Shown here piece after piece: positions 9,123 to 16,858 of a stretch of DNA of 64,000 bases. The position numbers were made by a program, and so were the translations under genes. The stretch comes from Candidatus Promineofilum glycogenicum. Its GTDB lineage: Bacteria > Chloroflexota > Anaerolineae > Promineifilales > Promineifilaceae. The first letter of the stretch is position 1. Each line of letters begins with the position of its first letter. The DNA is taken from contig JADJHJ010000001.1 in assembly GCA_016707605.1 (NCBI GenBank), forward strand, positions 868,001 through 932,000. The letters run 5' to 3'. The notes under the pieces are model-generated. The model was not told the origin of the DNA, made no database searches, and worked only from the letters and a program-made list of their open reading frames with translations.

Positions 9123-11708
9123 GTGGTTTTCCGCAAGTGGACAGTTCGCCCCGTCTGGGTCGCGGCGCTGCTGCTGGGGGTGATGTTCGCCCTGGCGTTG
9201 ACCAGCCTGCGCGACGAAGCGCCGACCTTTGACGAGCAGGGCTTTCTCGTCCGCGGCCTGGCCTATCTGCGCGGCGAGGCCAACGGCGGCACACGCAACA
9301 TTCGCGTCGGCCACCCGTTGGGCCTCAATGCTCTCAACGCGACCCTGCTGGTGAATGACCCGGCGGTGCGGCTGCCGTCCGACGATCCGGCCTGGGGCGA
9401 AACCGGCTTCCACCGGCCGGCGGAGCTGTTCCTTTGGGGTATCGGCAACGACGTGGCGCGGACGATGTTCCTGGCCCGCGTGCCGACGATCTGGCTGGGG
9501 CTGTTGCTGGCGGCCGTGGCCGGGCGCTGGGCGGCGGAGATGGCCGCCGGGTTGGGGCGCGGGGCGGTCGGCGGGCATGGCCGGGGTGCTCGCGTTGGGC
9601 CTGGTGGCCCTCGACCCCAACATTTTGGCCCACACGCGGCTGGTGACGACCGATTTGGGACTGGCGGCGGGCGCGGCGCTGGCCGGCTACACGTTGTGGC
9701 GCTTCCTGCGGCGGCCGTCATGGTCGGCGGCGTTGCTGGCCGGGGCGGGCCTGGGGCTGCTGCAAAACACCAAGTTCACGGCGGCTCTCTTTGTGCCGCT
9801 GTTCGCGCTAGTTGTGGTCGTGGCCCTATGGGCGCGACGACGGACGATTGACCGGCGGCTGCTGGCCCAGTTGCTCATCATCTTTCCGGCGATGGCACTG
9901 CTGACCCTGTGGGCGACGAACGGCTTCCAGGTGGGGCCGCTGAACGCGCCGCTGCCGCTGTTGGGCGATCTGGGCGGGCGGGCCGTGCCGCTGTCGCACT
10001 ATCTCGACCAGTTGCTCGACATCGGCGGCCGGCTGCAAGTGGGCACGCCGGCGTTTCTGCTGGGTCGCTATTCGGATTCGGGGTGGTGGTGGTACTTTCC
10101 GGTGGCATTTCTGGTGAAGACGCCGCTGCCGGTCTTACTATTACTGCTCTTTGCATTACTTCGCATAGTCATGGGGTCGATAGATAGCCGAACACAACAC
10201 AATTACCTGACCTCTTCAGATGACCACCATTCGCCTTTCCCCTCGCCCCCCGGCAGAGGGACAGGGAGAGGGTCTTCGGCGCTGCCCTCCCCTAACCCCT
10301 CCCAGGGGGGCCGGCACCCCCCCAGGGCCCCCCCGGGAGAGGGACAGGGAGAGGGTCTTCGATGCTACCCTCCCCTAACCCCTCCCAGGGGGAGGGGGAC
10401 GCGCCACTCGACACCCCCGACCTGGCCGCACTGCTAATCCCCGCCGCCGGCTACTTCGCCATCGCTCTGACCACCGACATCAACCTCGGCTATCGCCACC
10501 TGCTGGCGATCTTGCCCTTCCTCTACGTTCTGATCGGCGTGGTCACAGCCGAAGCCTTCGCGCGCGGCAGGGTGGGGCGAGGTTGGGCGGCGCGAGTCAT
10601 GCGGGTCGCGCCGGCCGTGGCGCTGCTATGGCTGGCTGTGATAGCCCTGTGGCTGCATCCCCACTACCTCTCCTTCTTCAACGTCCTGGCCGGCGGGCCG
10701 GACAACGGCTGGCGCGTGCTGGTGGACAGCAACATCGACTGGGGGCAGGACCTGGCCCGGCTGAAGACGTGGCAGGCGGTGAACGGCGTGGAGCGCGTCT
10801 GGCTGAGCTACTTCGGCGAGGGGCGGCCGGAGTACTACGGCATCGTCTACGACGGGCTGGATAGCTTCCCGCCGCGGCTGATGAATCCGGCGGCGCGGCC
10901 GTTCTACCCCCACGACCCCGCGCCGGGCTGGTACGCCATCAGCGCCACGACGCTGCAGGGCGTCCACTTCGCCGACCACGACCAGTTCCGCTTCTTCCGC
11001 GAGCGGCGGCCGGACGCCAAGATCGGCTACAGCATCTTCCTCTACAACGTTCCGGCGCGTGGCGAGCCGGCCGATCTGTTGCTGAGCAATACCCAGGTGG
11101 ACGAACTGACCGCGGTCGACTTCGCCCTGTTGCAGACCAACGACGTGCGCTTGCGCTGGTTCGACGGCGACCAGGCGTTGCTGCTGCCCGACAGCACCGC
11201 GCCGCTGTGGCTGCTGCTGCCGGTGCGGAGCGAGTTCAGCGCCTTCATGAGTCACTTCCTGACGATTGCGCCGCAGCCGGAGGCGACCGGCCCTAGCTAT
11301 CGCCTCTACCGCGCCAACGCCTATCCGCCCCAGGCCGAGCGTCAGTTGATGCTCGACGGCCACGCAATGACCTACACGGCTGACAATGCGGTGACCATCG
11401 GCGACGAGCTGGTGATGGTCACGACCGGCTGGCGGCAGGGGGGGCAGCCGCGGCCGATTAAGATTTATGTCCACGTGCGCGACGCCGCCGGTCAGATCGT
11501 AGCCCAGTGGGATGGGCTGGGCGCGGCCTGGGAGGGGTGGCGGCTGGGCGATACGCTGGTGCAGACGTCGACGATCACCCTGCCTGAGTCGCTGGCTCCC
11601 GGCGACTATCGCGTGGTGGCCGGCCTCTATGATCCGCTCACTAACCAAAGGTGGAGGTTTGCGGATGGACAAGACGGCGTAGAATTGTTTCAGTTCGCGC
11701 TTCCTTAA
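9123..11708 (+). pseudogene. GT39-family membrane glycosyltransferase, copy 3, with two apparent frameshifts
   Basis: The GTG start at 9123 gives 'ALTSLRDEAPTFDEQG', the catalytic-loop motif of this family. Near 9565-9585 the coding frame moves by one base (one extra G/C in GGGGCGCGGGGCGGTCGGCG would explain it) and homology continues with 'MAGVLALGLVALDPNILAHT'. After 'PVAFLVKTPLPVLLLLLFALL' the frame enters a 150-bp GC-rich repeat (10240-10395). Homology returns in the original frame with 'NLGYRHLLAILPFLYVL', 'NIDWGQDLARLKTW' and the C-terminal beta module ('KIYVHVRDAAGQIVAQ') seen in copy 2. If intact it would be about 860 residues. It may be a true pseudogene broken by repeat insertion or a functional gene with sequence errors. 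Confidence 0.7.
10255..10392. repeat. Duplicated CCCTCTCCCTGTCCCTCTC-type element in GT39 copy 3
   Basis: Two near-identical units of about 55 bp lie 83 bp apart (10255-10309 and 10338-10392). Each contains AGAGGGACAGGGAGAGGG, then TCTTCG, then CCTCCCCTAACCCCTCCC. They lie exactly where the membrane part of the protein should continue. Confidence 0.8.
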
Positions 11709-11786
11709 GTGAGGGTTGATAGGGCGCAGTGTGACCATTGCCGACCAATTGCCCCGTCCCCACGAACGCGCTCAGGAGTATAGATT

Positions 11787-13775
11787 ATGGGTTTTCATGG
11801 CGGCGGCTGGTGGGCCTATCTCAGCCACGATGAAGAGCAGGATCGGCCGGTCGTCACGCGCGACCTGCTGCGGCGCGTCGGGCAGTTCGCGCGCCCCTAC
11901 ACCCGCGAAGTGGTGCTGCTGCTGGTCAGTATCCTACTGACCACGGCCATCACCCTCGTCTCGCCGCTGCTGATGCGGTCGCTGATCGACGACGCCATCC
12001 CCAACGCCGACCGGCGCTTGCTCAATCTGCTGGCGGTGGCCCTGGTGACCGTGCCCATCCTCAACGGTCTGGTGGGCGTCTGGCAGCGCAAGTTGAGCGC
12101 CTTTGTGGGCGAGAGCGTTATCTTCGACCTGCGCTGTGGCCTCTATGAGCACTTCCAACGCCTGTCGCTGCGCTTCTTCACCCAGTCGCGCACCGGCGAG
12201 CTGATGTCGCGGCTCAACAACGATGTGGTCGGGGCGCAATCGGCGGTCAGCAATACGCTCATTGCCATCTTCTCTAACATTGTGCAGGTCGTCGCCACGC
12301 TGGCGATCATGATCGCTCTGGAGTGGCGGCTGACGCTGCTGGGGCTGGTGGTGCTGCCCTTCTTCTACCTGCCGGCGCGGCGCATCGGTCGCGTCCTGCG
12401 CGATCTGCGCCGCCGCTCGATGGTGCTCAACGCCGAGATGAACGCGACGATGAACGAGACGCTCAACGTCAGCGGCGCGCTGCTGGTGAAGCTCTTCGGC
12501 CGCGAAGAGCGCGAACTGGCCCGCTTCCGGCGCGACAGCGCCGCCGTGCGCGATCTGGGCGTCCATTCGGCGGTCATCGGCCGCTGGTTCTTCATGGTGC
12601 TGGGCATCATCGGCGCGGTCGGTAGCGCCCTGGTCTACTGGGTTGGCGGCTATCTGACCATCGAGGGCGCATTCACCATCGGCACCATCGTCGCCTTTGG
12701 CGCGTACCTGGGCCAGCTCTACGGCCCGCTGATGGCCCTGACCAACGCACCGGTCGAGTTTGCCCAGAGCATGGTTAGCTTCGAGCGCGTCTTTGAGGTG
12801 CTGGACATTCCGGTGGAGATCGCCGAAGCGCCCGACGCCCAACCGTTGCGCGACGTGGAAGGGCGGATCGCCTTCGACCACGTAACGTTCGACTACACCG
12901 CGCTGAGCGACGGGCAGCGCGCCGGCCTGGCCGAAGTGGTGCGCTACGACTGGGGCGGCGGCGAGACGCTGGTGCGTCGCGGCCGGGGGCGCAAGCCACG
13001 CTCAGTGGCCTATCGTCCCAACGGCGCGGCCGATGATACCGAAGCGCCCGAAACTGCCAACGGCAGCGCGCCGGCCGCGCCGCAACGCATCGCCCTCAAG
13101 GACGTGGACTTCCAGATCGAGCCGGGCCAACTGGCGGCGCTGGTGGGGCCGAGCGGCGCGGGCAAGACGACGATCACCTATCTTATCCCCCGCCTCTATG
13201 ATCCGACCGGCGGCCGGGTGCTGATCGACGGCCGCGACCTGCGCAGCGTGACGCTCAACTCGTTGGCCGAGAACATCGGCATGGTGACGCAGGAGACGTA
13301 CCTGTTCTACGACACCATCCGCGCCAACCTGCTCTACGCCCGCCCCGACGCGACCGAGGCCCAGATGATCGCCGCCGCCCGCGCGGCCAACATCCACGAT
13401 TTCATCGCCGGGCTGCCCGACGGCTACGAGACGGTGGTCGGCGAGCGCGGCTACCGGCTGAGCGGCGGCGAGCGCCAGCGGGTGGCCATCGCCCGCGTCA
13501 TCCTGAAGGACCCGCGCATCCTGGTGCTCGACGAGGCCACGTCCCACCTCGACTCGCTGTCGGAGGCGCTCATCCAGGACGCGCTGCAACACGTCATGGA
13601 GGGGCGCACCAGCCTGGTCATCGCCCACCGCCTATCCACTATCCTGGCCGCCGACGTGATTCTGGTGATGAACGAGGGGCGGCTGGTGGAGAGGGGCACG
13701 CACGAGGAACTGCTGGCCCGTGGCGGGTTGTATGCGTCGCTCTATGAGACGCAGTTTAGGACGGAGGGAGTTTAG
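11787..13775 (+). CDS. ABC exporter half-transporter (transmembrane plus ATPase domains)
   Basis: The protein has 662 residues and starts after a CAGGAG motif. Residues 30-340 are the six-helix ABC_membrane domain of MsbA/LmrA-type exporters. The ATPase domain has Walker A 'GPSGAGKTT' near 453, signature 'LSGGERQR' near 557, and Walker B 'ILVLDEA' near 577. An unusual 55-60 residue polar insert (about 371-430, rich in R, G, A and P) splits the ATPase domain right after the aromatic A-loop 'FDHVTFDY' and before 'RIALKDVDFQIEPG'. Type IV exporters act as dimers and move lipids, peptides or drugs; the substrate cannot be inferred here. It is followed by a short-period repeat. Confidence 0.9.
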   Translation: MGFHGGGWWAYLSHDEEQDRPVVTRDLLRRVGQFARPYTREVVLLLVSILLTTAITLVSPLLMRSLIDDAIPNADRRLLNLLAVALVTVPILNGLVGVWQRKLSAFVGESVIFDLRCGLYEHFQRLSLRFFTQSRTGELMSRLNNDVVGAQSAVSNTLIAIFSNIVQVVATLAIMIALEWRLTLLGLVVLPFFYLPARRIGRVLRDLRRRSMVLNAEMNATMNETLNVSGALLVKLFGREERELARFRRDSAAVRDLGVHSAVIGRWFFMVLGIIGAVGSALVYWVGGYLTIEGAFTIGTIVAFGAYLGQLYGPLMALTNAPVEFAQSMVSFERVFEVLDIPVEIAEAPDAQPLRDVEGRIAFDHVTFDYTALSDGQRAGLAEVVRYDWGGGETLVRRGRGRKPRSVAYRPNGAADDTEAPETANGSAPAAPQRIALKDVDFQIEPGQLAALVGPSGAGKTTITYLIPRLYDPTGGRVLIDGRDLRSVTLNSLAENIGMVTQETYLFYDTIRANLLYARPDATEAQMIAAARAANIHDFIAGLPDGYETVVGERGYRLSGGERQRVAIARVILKDPRILVLDEATSHLDSLSEALIQDALQHVMEGRTSLVIAHRLSTILAADVILVMNEGRLVERGTHEELLARGGLYASLYETQFRTEGV

Positions 13776-13838
13776 TAGGTCAGTATTCAGTAGGCCAGTA
13801 GGCCAGTAGGCCAATTGACCTACTGGTTACTGGTTACT
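13776..13838. repeat. CAGTAGG(T/C)CAGTAGG short-period palindromic repeat
   Basis: Tandem CAGTAGGCCAGTAGG units are followed by the inverse GACCTACTGGTTACTGG. The element lies between the convergent ABC exporter and M14 peptidase genes. It belongs to the same family as 22161-22234 and 35336-35415. Confidence 0.8.
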
Positions 13839-15645
13839 CAACACTGCCCACCACGGCCGGGAAGAACAGCCACTCCGTCGGCGGCAGCAGGGGGCTTTCG
13901 ACAAAGACGGCCGATACCGGCCCCCAATTGCCGGCGTCGTCTTGGCCGCGGACGAAGAGGGTGTGGCGGCCGGGAGAGAGCAGGGCAGCGTCGAACTGGC
14001 CCACAACGCTCTCCGTGGGTGAATCGAAAGCGCCATCGGCGGCCGAGAGGGGCACGGGCATGGCTTCGGGTTGCCAGGGGGGCACGTCCAGGGTGTAGAC
14101 GGCGGCGGCGATGGGGCGATTGCCGTTGTCACTGCTGTCAAGAGTGGCCGTGAGTTCGCGCAACGGCCCCGGCGGGGTCACGCGCAAGTCGAGGGCGTCG
14201 GGGCCGTGGATGGTCTGGTAGGGCGTGCGGGCCAGCTTGGCGGCGTAGAGCAGCGCCGGGCGGTTCTCCGGCCACTGGACGGTGTCGATGTCGCTATAGT
14301 CAGGCATGAACTTGCTGCCAATCTCGAAGGTGAAGGCGGGAATGCCCAGTTCGCCATAAGCCCAATCGTCGCTGGCCCCGGCGGCGGCGTAGAGGCAGTC
14401 CCAGGCGGCCGACTGGCAGGAGTCATAGCCGTTGAACGTGGCCAGCTTGTCGCCAATGGCTTTCAGGCCGGCCTTGTTAGGGGCATCGACGTACAGGTGG
14501 CCCCACGGCCAGAGGATCAGATCGCTGAAGCTGTGCAAGGTGATGAACAGGCCGGTGGTGTCGTCGGGGGCCGGGTCGTCCATGGCCGGACCGCGCTGGT
14601 CGGGCACCAAAGCGCGGACGAGCGCTTCCAGTTGAGCCACTTCGCTCTCCGAAGCCGGGGCTGCGCCGCGAAAGGTAGGGCTGCATGGCTCGCCACTGGA
14701 ACCATCGCCGCCCCAGCCGAAACTGTGGTTGCGGTTCAGGTCAACGCCGTAGTGATCGCCGCCGCTCGGCGGCCAGGCCGAACAGTCGTCTATGTCGTCC
14801 ATGAAATTGGCCTGTTTGGCGTTCTTGCGCTGGTAGAACGGCAGGCCGCCATACTCCTCCTGCTCGCCCAGTTCCACCAGCCAGTGCCCATCGGGGTTGG
14901 CTGTGGGCACGATCCAGATCTCGTGGTAGTCCACCAGCCAGGTCACGTCGGCGTCCGACCCATAGCCGTCGAGCAGCAGGTCGAGGAAACGCATGGCGAT
15001 CTCCGGTGTGGTGATCTCGCGGGCGTGGATGTTGGCCATCAGGAAGAAGACGGGCTTCTGGCCGCGGCTGACGCTCTCGCCGGCGATGGTCGAACTGCCG
15101 GCCACGGCCTCGTTGGTGACGCGGATGGCCCGCAGGGGAAAGCCGGGCAGGGCGTCGCCGCCGGGCGTCAGGCAGCCGCCCCGGCCGAGGCAGTAGCTTT
15201 GGCCGTAGGTCAGCGGTTCGGTCAGTTGAGGGTAAGCTGCGGCGGCCACGTCCAGGTCAGCGTATACCTCCGCGACCGTTCGATAGTCGCCATAGAAAAT
15301 GGCTTCATCGGCCGGTGAGGACAGCCGTTCGGTGGCCGGCGCGTCGACGGCCACGCGCCAGCCATCGGCCAGCAGCGCCGCATAGCCCGGCCCATCGACG
15401 GCGACGAGCACGTACCGTTCGCCGATATTGTTGTACTCCCAGACGTCGTAGTCGCTCAGGCGGGCGATGTCGCGGCTGTCCTCATAGTAGACGCGGGCGA
15501 CGACGCGCTCCTGTCCCGCCCAGCCGGGCCGGGCGGCCGGGCGGGCATCGAGGCGAGCGGCCAGCAAGAGGACGATGGTCAGGGCGGCCAGGGCGAGCGG
15601 CCGGTGGGTATGACGGGGTTTGTGCCCGTGGTTGGTGTGTTCCAT
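13834..15645 (-). CDS. Secreted zinc carboxypeptidase, M14 family
   Basis: The preferred start is the ATG at 15645 (603 residues). The longer open frame to 15888 overlaps the rpsU promoter and a small gene in another frame. A signal segment 'LALAALTIVLLLAA' lies near residues 18-31. Zinc ligands are seen in 'NIHAREITTPE' (His about 206, with Glu three residues on) and 'LFITLHSFSD' (His about 370). The catalytic Glu is in 'TFEIGS' near 440, and 'GVDLNRNHSFGW' is the substrate-binding DLNRN motif. The C-terminal ~150 residues look like a beta-sandwich of the Ig-like kind that often follows M14 domains. It probably degrades extracellular peptides. Its gene follows a 32-residue membrane peptide gene by 7 bases. 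Confidence 0.9.
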   Translation of the reverse strand: MEHTNHGHKPRHTHRPLALAALTIVLLLAARLDARPAARPGWAGQERVVARVYYEDSRDIARLSDYDVWEYNNIGERYVLVAVDGPGYAALLADGWRVAVDAPATERLSSPADEAIFYGDYRTVAEVYADLDVAAAAYPQLTEPLTYGQSYCLGRGGCLTPGGDALPGFPLRAIRVTNEAVAGSSTIAGESVSRGQKPVFFLMANIHAREITTPEIAMRFLDLLLDGYGSDADVTWLVDYHEIWIVPTANPDGHWLVELGEQEEYGGLPFYQRKNAKQANFMDDIDDCSAWPPSGGDHYGVDLNRNHSFGWGGDGSSGEPCSPTFRGAAPASESEVAQLEALVRALVPDQRGPAMDDPAPDDTTGLFITLHSFSDLILWPWGHLYVDAPNKAGLKAIGDKLATFNGYDSCQSAAWDCLYAAAGASDDWAYGELGIPAFTFEIGSKFMPDYSDIDTVQWPENRPALLYAAKLARTPYQTIHGPDALDLRVTPPGPLRELTATLDSSDNGNRPIAAAVYTLDVPPWQPEAMPVPLSAADGAFDSPTESVVGQFDAALLSPGRHTLFVRGQDDAGNWGPVSAVFVESPLLPPTEWLFFPAVVGSVE

Positions 15646-15652
15646 CAACGTC

Positions 15653-15751
15653 CTACCGGCGCGCGCGGCTGCGCGACATTTTGGGCAGGACGATAGCGGC
15701 GACGAGGAGCAAGATAAAGATGGCGAAAATGGCGATGCCAACGGGGTCCAT
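15653..15751 (-). CDS. Small single-pass membrane peptide (32 aa)
   Basis: A short open frame, ATG 15751 to TAG 15653, encodes a peptide with an acidic start (MDPVG), a 19-residue hydrophobic helix (IAIFAIFILLLVAAIVLP) and a basic tail (MSRSRARR). The positive-inside pattern puts the C-terminus in the cytoplasm. It ends 7 bases before the M14 peptidase start, so the two are probably co-transcribed and the peptide may be coupled to it. No Shine-Dalgarno motif stronger than GCAATCG is seen upstream. The amphipathic charge pattern makes chance occurrence less likely, but no family is recognised. Confidence 0.5.
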   Translation of the reverse strand: MDPVGIAIFAIFILLLVAAIVLPKMSRSRARR

Positions 15752-15844
15752 GAACGATTGCCTCCGAGTGTGGGTTGTGGGCCGGTGAGTAGCCGGACGG
15801 GCGGATTATAAGTCGCACGGCGCGGTTCTCCAATTTTATGGAAT

Positions 15845-15873
15845 TTGTCGGGTGGCGGAGCGTATGGTATTAT
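15845..15873 (+). promoter_or_regulatory. Sigma-70-type promoter of rpsU
   Basis: -35 TTGTCG (15845-15850), 17-bp spacer, -10 TATTAT (15868-15873). The transcript would start near 15880, about 35 bases before the coding region. Confidence 0.7.
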
Positions 15874-15905
15874 CGTTGGGATGATCATTCTACAAGACGA
15901 AGGGG

Positions 15906-16118
15906 GTGAATACTCTGCCTAAGGTAACGCTTCGATCCGATGAGTCGGGCGAGCAACTGCTGCGCCGCTTCAGCCGTGAAGTGGTCAAAAGTCGCGTGCT
16001 GACCGACGTGCGCCGCAAGCGCTGGTTTGTGTCCAAGAGCGAACTGACCCGCATCGCCAAGAAGAAGGCGGCGCGACGCACGCGCAAGTCCCAGAAAGAG
16101 CAGCAGCAGGGCGTCTAA
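15906..16118 (+). CDS. rpsU: 30S ribosomal protein bS21
   Basis: A small basic protein (67-70 residues) with the bS21 pattern: 'PKVTLRSDESGEQLLRRFSREV' split around residue 15, 'RKRWFVSKSELTR', and a basic tail 'KKKAARRTRKSQ'. bS21 binds the 30S platform near the anti-Shine-Dalgarno region and aids initiation. The coordinate uses the first standard start, GTG 15906, but that codon lies inside a near-perfect Shine-Dalgarno sequence AAGGGGGTGA. The codon at the right distance (5 bases) is CTG at 15915, giving (M)PKVTLRSDE, which matches the usual bS21 N-terminus. Initiation at CTG is therefore likely. It is monocistronic, with its own promoter and terminator. Confidence 0.9.
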   Translation: MNTLPKVTLRSDESGEQLLRRFSREVVKSRVLTDVRRKRWFVSKSELTRIAKKKAARRTRKSQKEQQQGV

Positions 16119-16150
16119 CGCTCCGGGTCGACCCCCCTTTTTTCTGATAG

Positions 16151-16179
16151 GTAGGGGCGGGTCTTAGACCCGCCCCTAC
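16151..16179. repeat. GTAGGGGCGGGTC palindrome
   Basis: A perfect 13-bp inverted repeat GTAGGGGCGGGTC with a 3-base loop sits between the rpsU stop and its terminator. It is typical of dispersed intergenic palindromes; only one copy is in this window. Confidence 0.7.
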
Positions 16180-16191
16180 GACTTATGAATA

Positions 16192-16219
16192 GCCCTCCGG
16201 CCACACCGGGGGGCTTTTT
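16192..16219 (+). terminator. Intrinsic terminator of rpsU
   Basis: Stem GCCCTCCGG/CCGGGGGGC (one G-T pair) with loop CCACA, followed by TTTTT. Confidence 0.8.
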
Positions 16220-16258
16220 CGTGGTCGCGTGCTACAATCCGCCGCGAGAAAACCCGCC

Positions 16259-16858
16259 ATGATTGTGCTCGATACCCTTCAAAGCTACCTGACTATCCTG
16301 CTCGGCGTCGCCGGGGGGCTGTTGCTGGCGCTGTGGTTGGCGCTGGCCGTCTGGGCCGCCCGCGACGTGCGCGCCCGGTCGCGCTCGACGGCCGCCGCCG
16401 TGCTGACCGTGCTCGTTGTGCTGCTGTTGCCGGTCGTCGGCCTGGTCATCTACCTGCTATTGCGCCCGCGCGAGACGCTGGCCCAGGCCTACGACCGGGC
16501 GCTGGAGCAGGAGGCGCTGTTGCAGCAGATCGAGGAGAGGCCGATCTGCCCGACGTGCGCGCGACCGACACAAACCACGTGGTTCCTCTGCCCCACCTGC
16601 CACACCCATCTGCGCCAGCCCTGCCCCGTCTGCCGCTCGCCGCTGGAGCTACATTGGGACATCTGCCCCTATTGCGGCTACCTATTCGAGAGCGCCCCGG
16701 AGGGAGAGGAACGCGGAGAAACGCAGAGGAGCGCGGAGGAACGCGGAGAATTCAGAGGTTTGAATCTCTGCGTCTCTCTGCGCTCCTCTGCGTCTCTCTG
16801 CGTCGCTCTTCACCCTCTACTGCCGGAACTGTGGCAGGTAGTCGGCGAAGGTAGTTAG
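16259..16858 (+). CDS. Membrane protein with phospholipase-D-N-like segment and double zinc ribbon
   Basis: The protein has 199 residues and starts at ATG 16259. Two hydrophobic segments (residues 8-29 and 42-66) are joined by a short basic loop, the arrangement of PLDc_N-like proteins. A zinc-ribbon region follows at about 95-143, with CxxC pairs in 'PICPTCARP', 'FLCPTCHTH', 'PCPVCRSP' and 'DICPYCGY' (four knuckles, a DZANK-type pattern). The last ~55 residues (GERGETQRSAEERGE and beyond) are encoded by a palindromic CGCAGAGG repeat and are unlikely to be part of the ancestral protein. It overlaps the 3' end of the convergent GH4 gene by 42 bases. Function unknown. Confidence 0.65.
   Translation: MIVLDTLQSYLTILLGVAGGLLLALWLALAVWAARDVRARSRSTAAAVLTVLVVLLLPVVGLVIYLLLRPRETLAQAYDRALEQEALLQQIEERPICPTCARPTQTTWFLCPTCHTHLRQPCPVCRSPLELHWDICPYCGYLFESAPEGEERGETQRSAEERGEFRGLNLCVSLRSSASLCVALHPLLPELWQVVGEGS
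16708..16807. repeat. GCGGAGAAACGCAGAGG palindromic repeat inside gene 3' end
   Basis: The left arm (16710-16749) is built of AACGCGGAG/AACGCAGAG units. The right arm (16765-16803) is the complementary TCTCTGCGTCTCTCTGCG. It lies within the last codons of the zinc-ribbon gene and is related in style to the element at 838-922. Confidence 0.75.

Noticed and set aside
7348..9294. Very long open frame on the minus strand (648 codons)
   Set aside because: It is antisense to the secreted DUF11 protein, whose signal peptide and domains are clear; the antisense product is a Val/Arg/His-rich shadow typical of GC-rich DNA.
15646..15888. Upstream extension of the M14 peptidase to 15888
   Set aside because: It would overlap the rpsU promoter, has no signal-peptide character, and is the shadow of the 32-residue membrane peptide in another frame; ATG 15645 directly precedes a good signal sequence.
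13827..15888. Long plus-strand open frame (about 415 codons from 14071) opposite the M14 gene
   Set aside because: It lacks any recognisable motif and is the complement of a gene with complete zinc-peptidase motifs.
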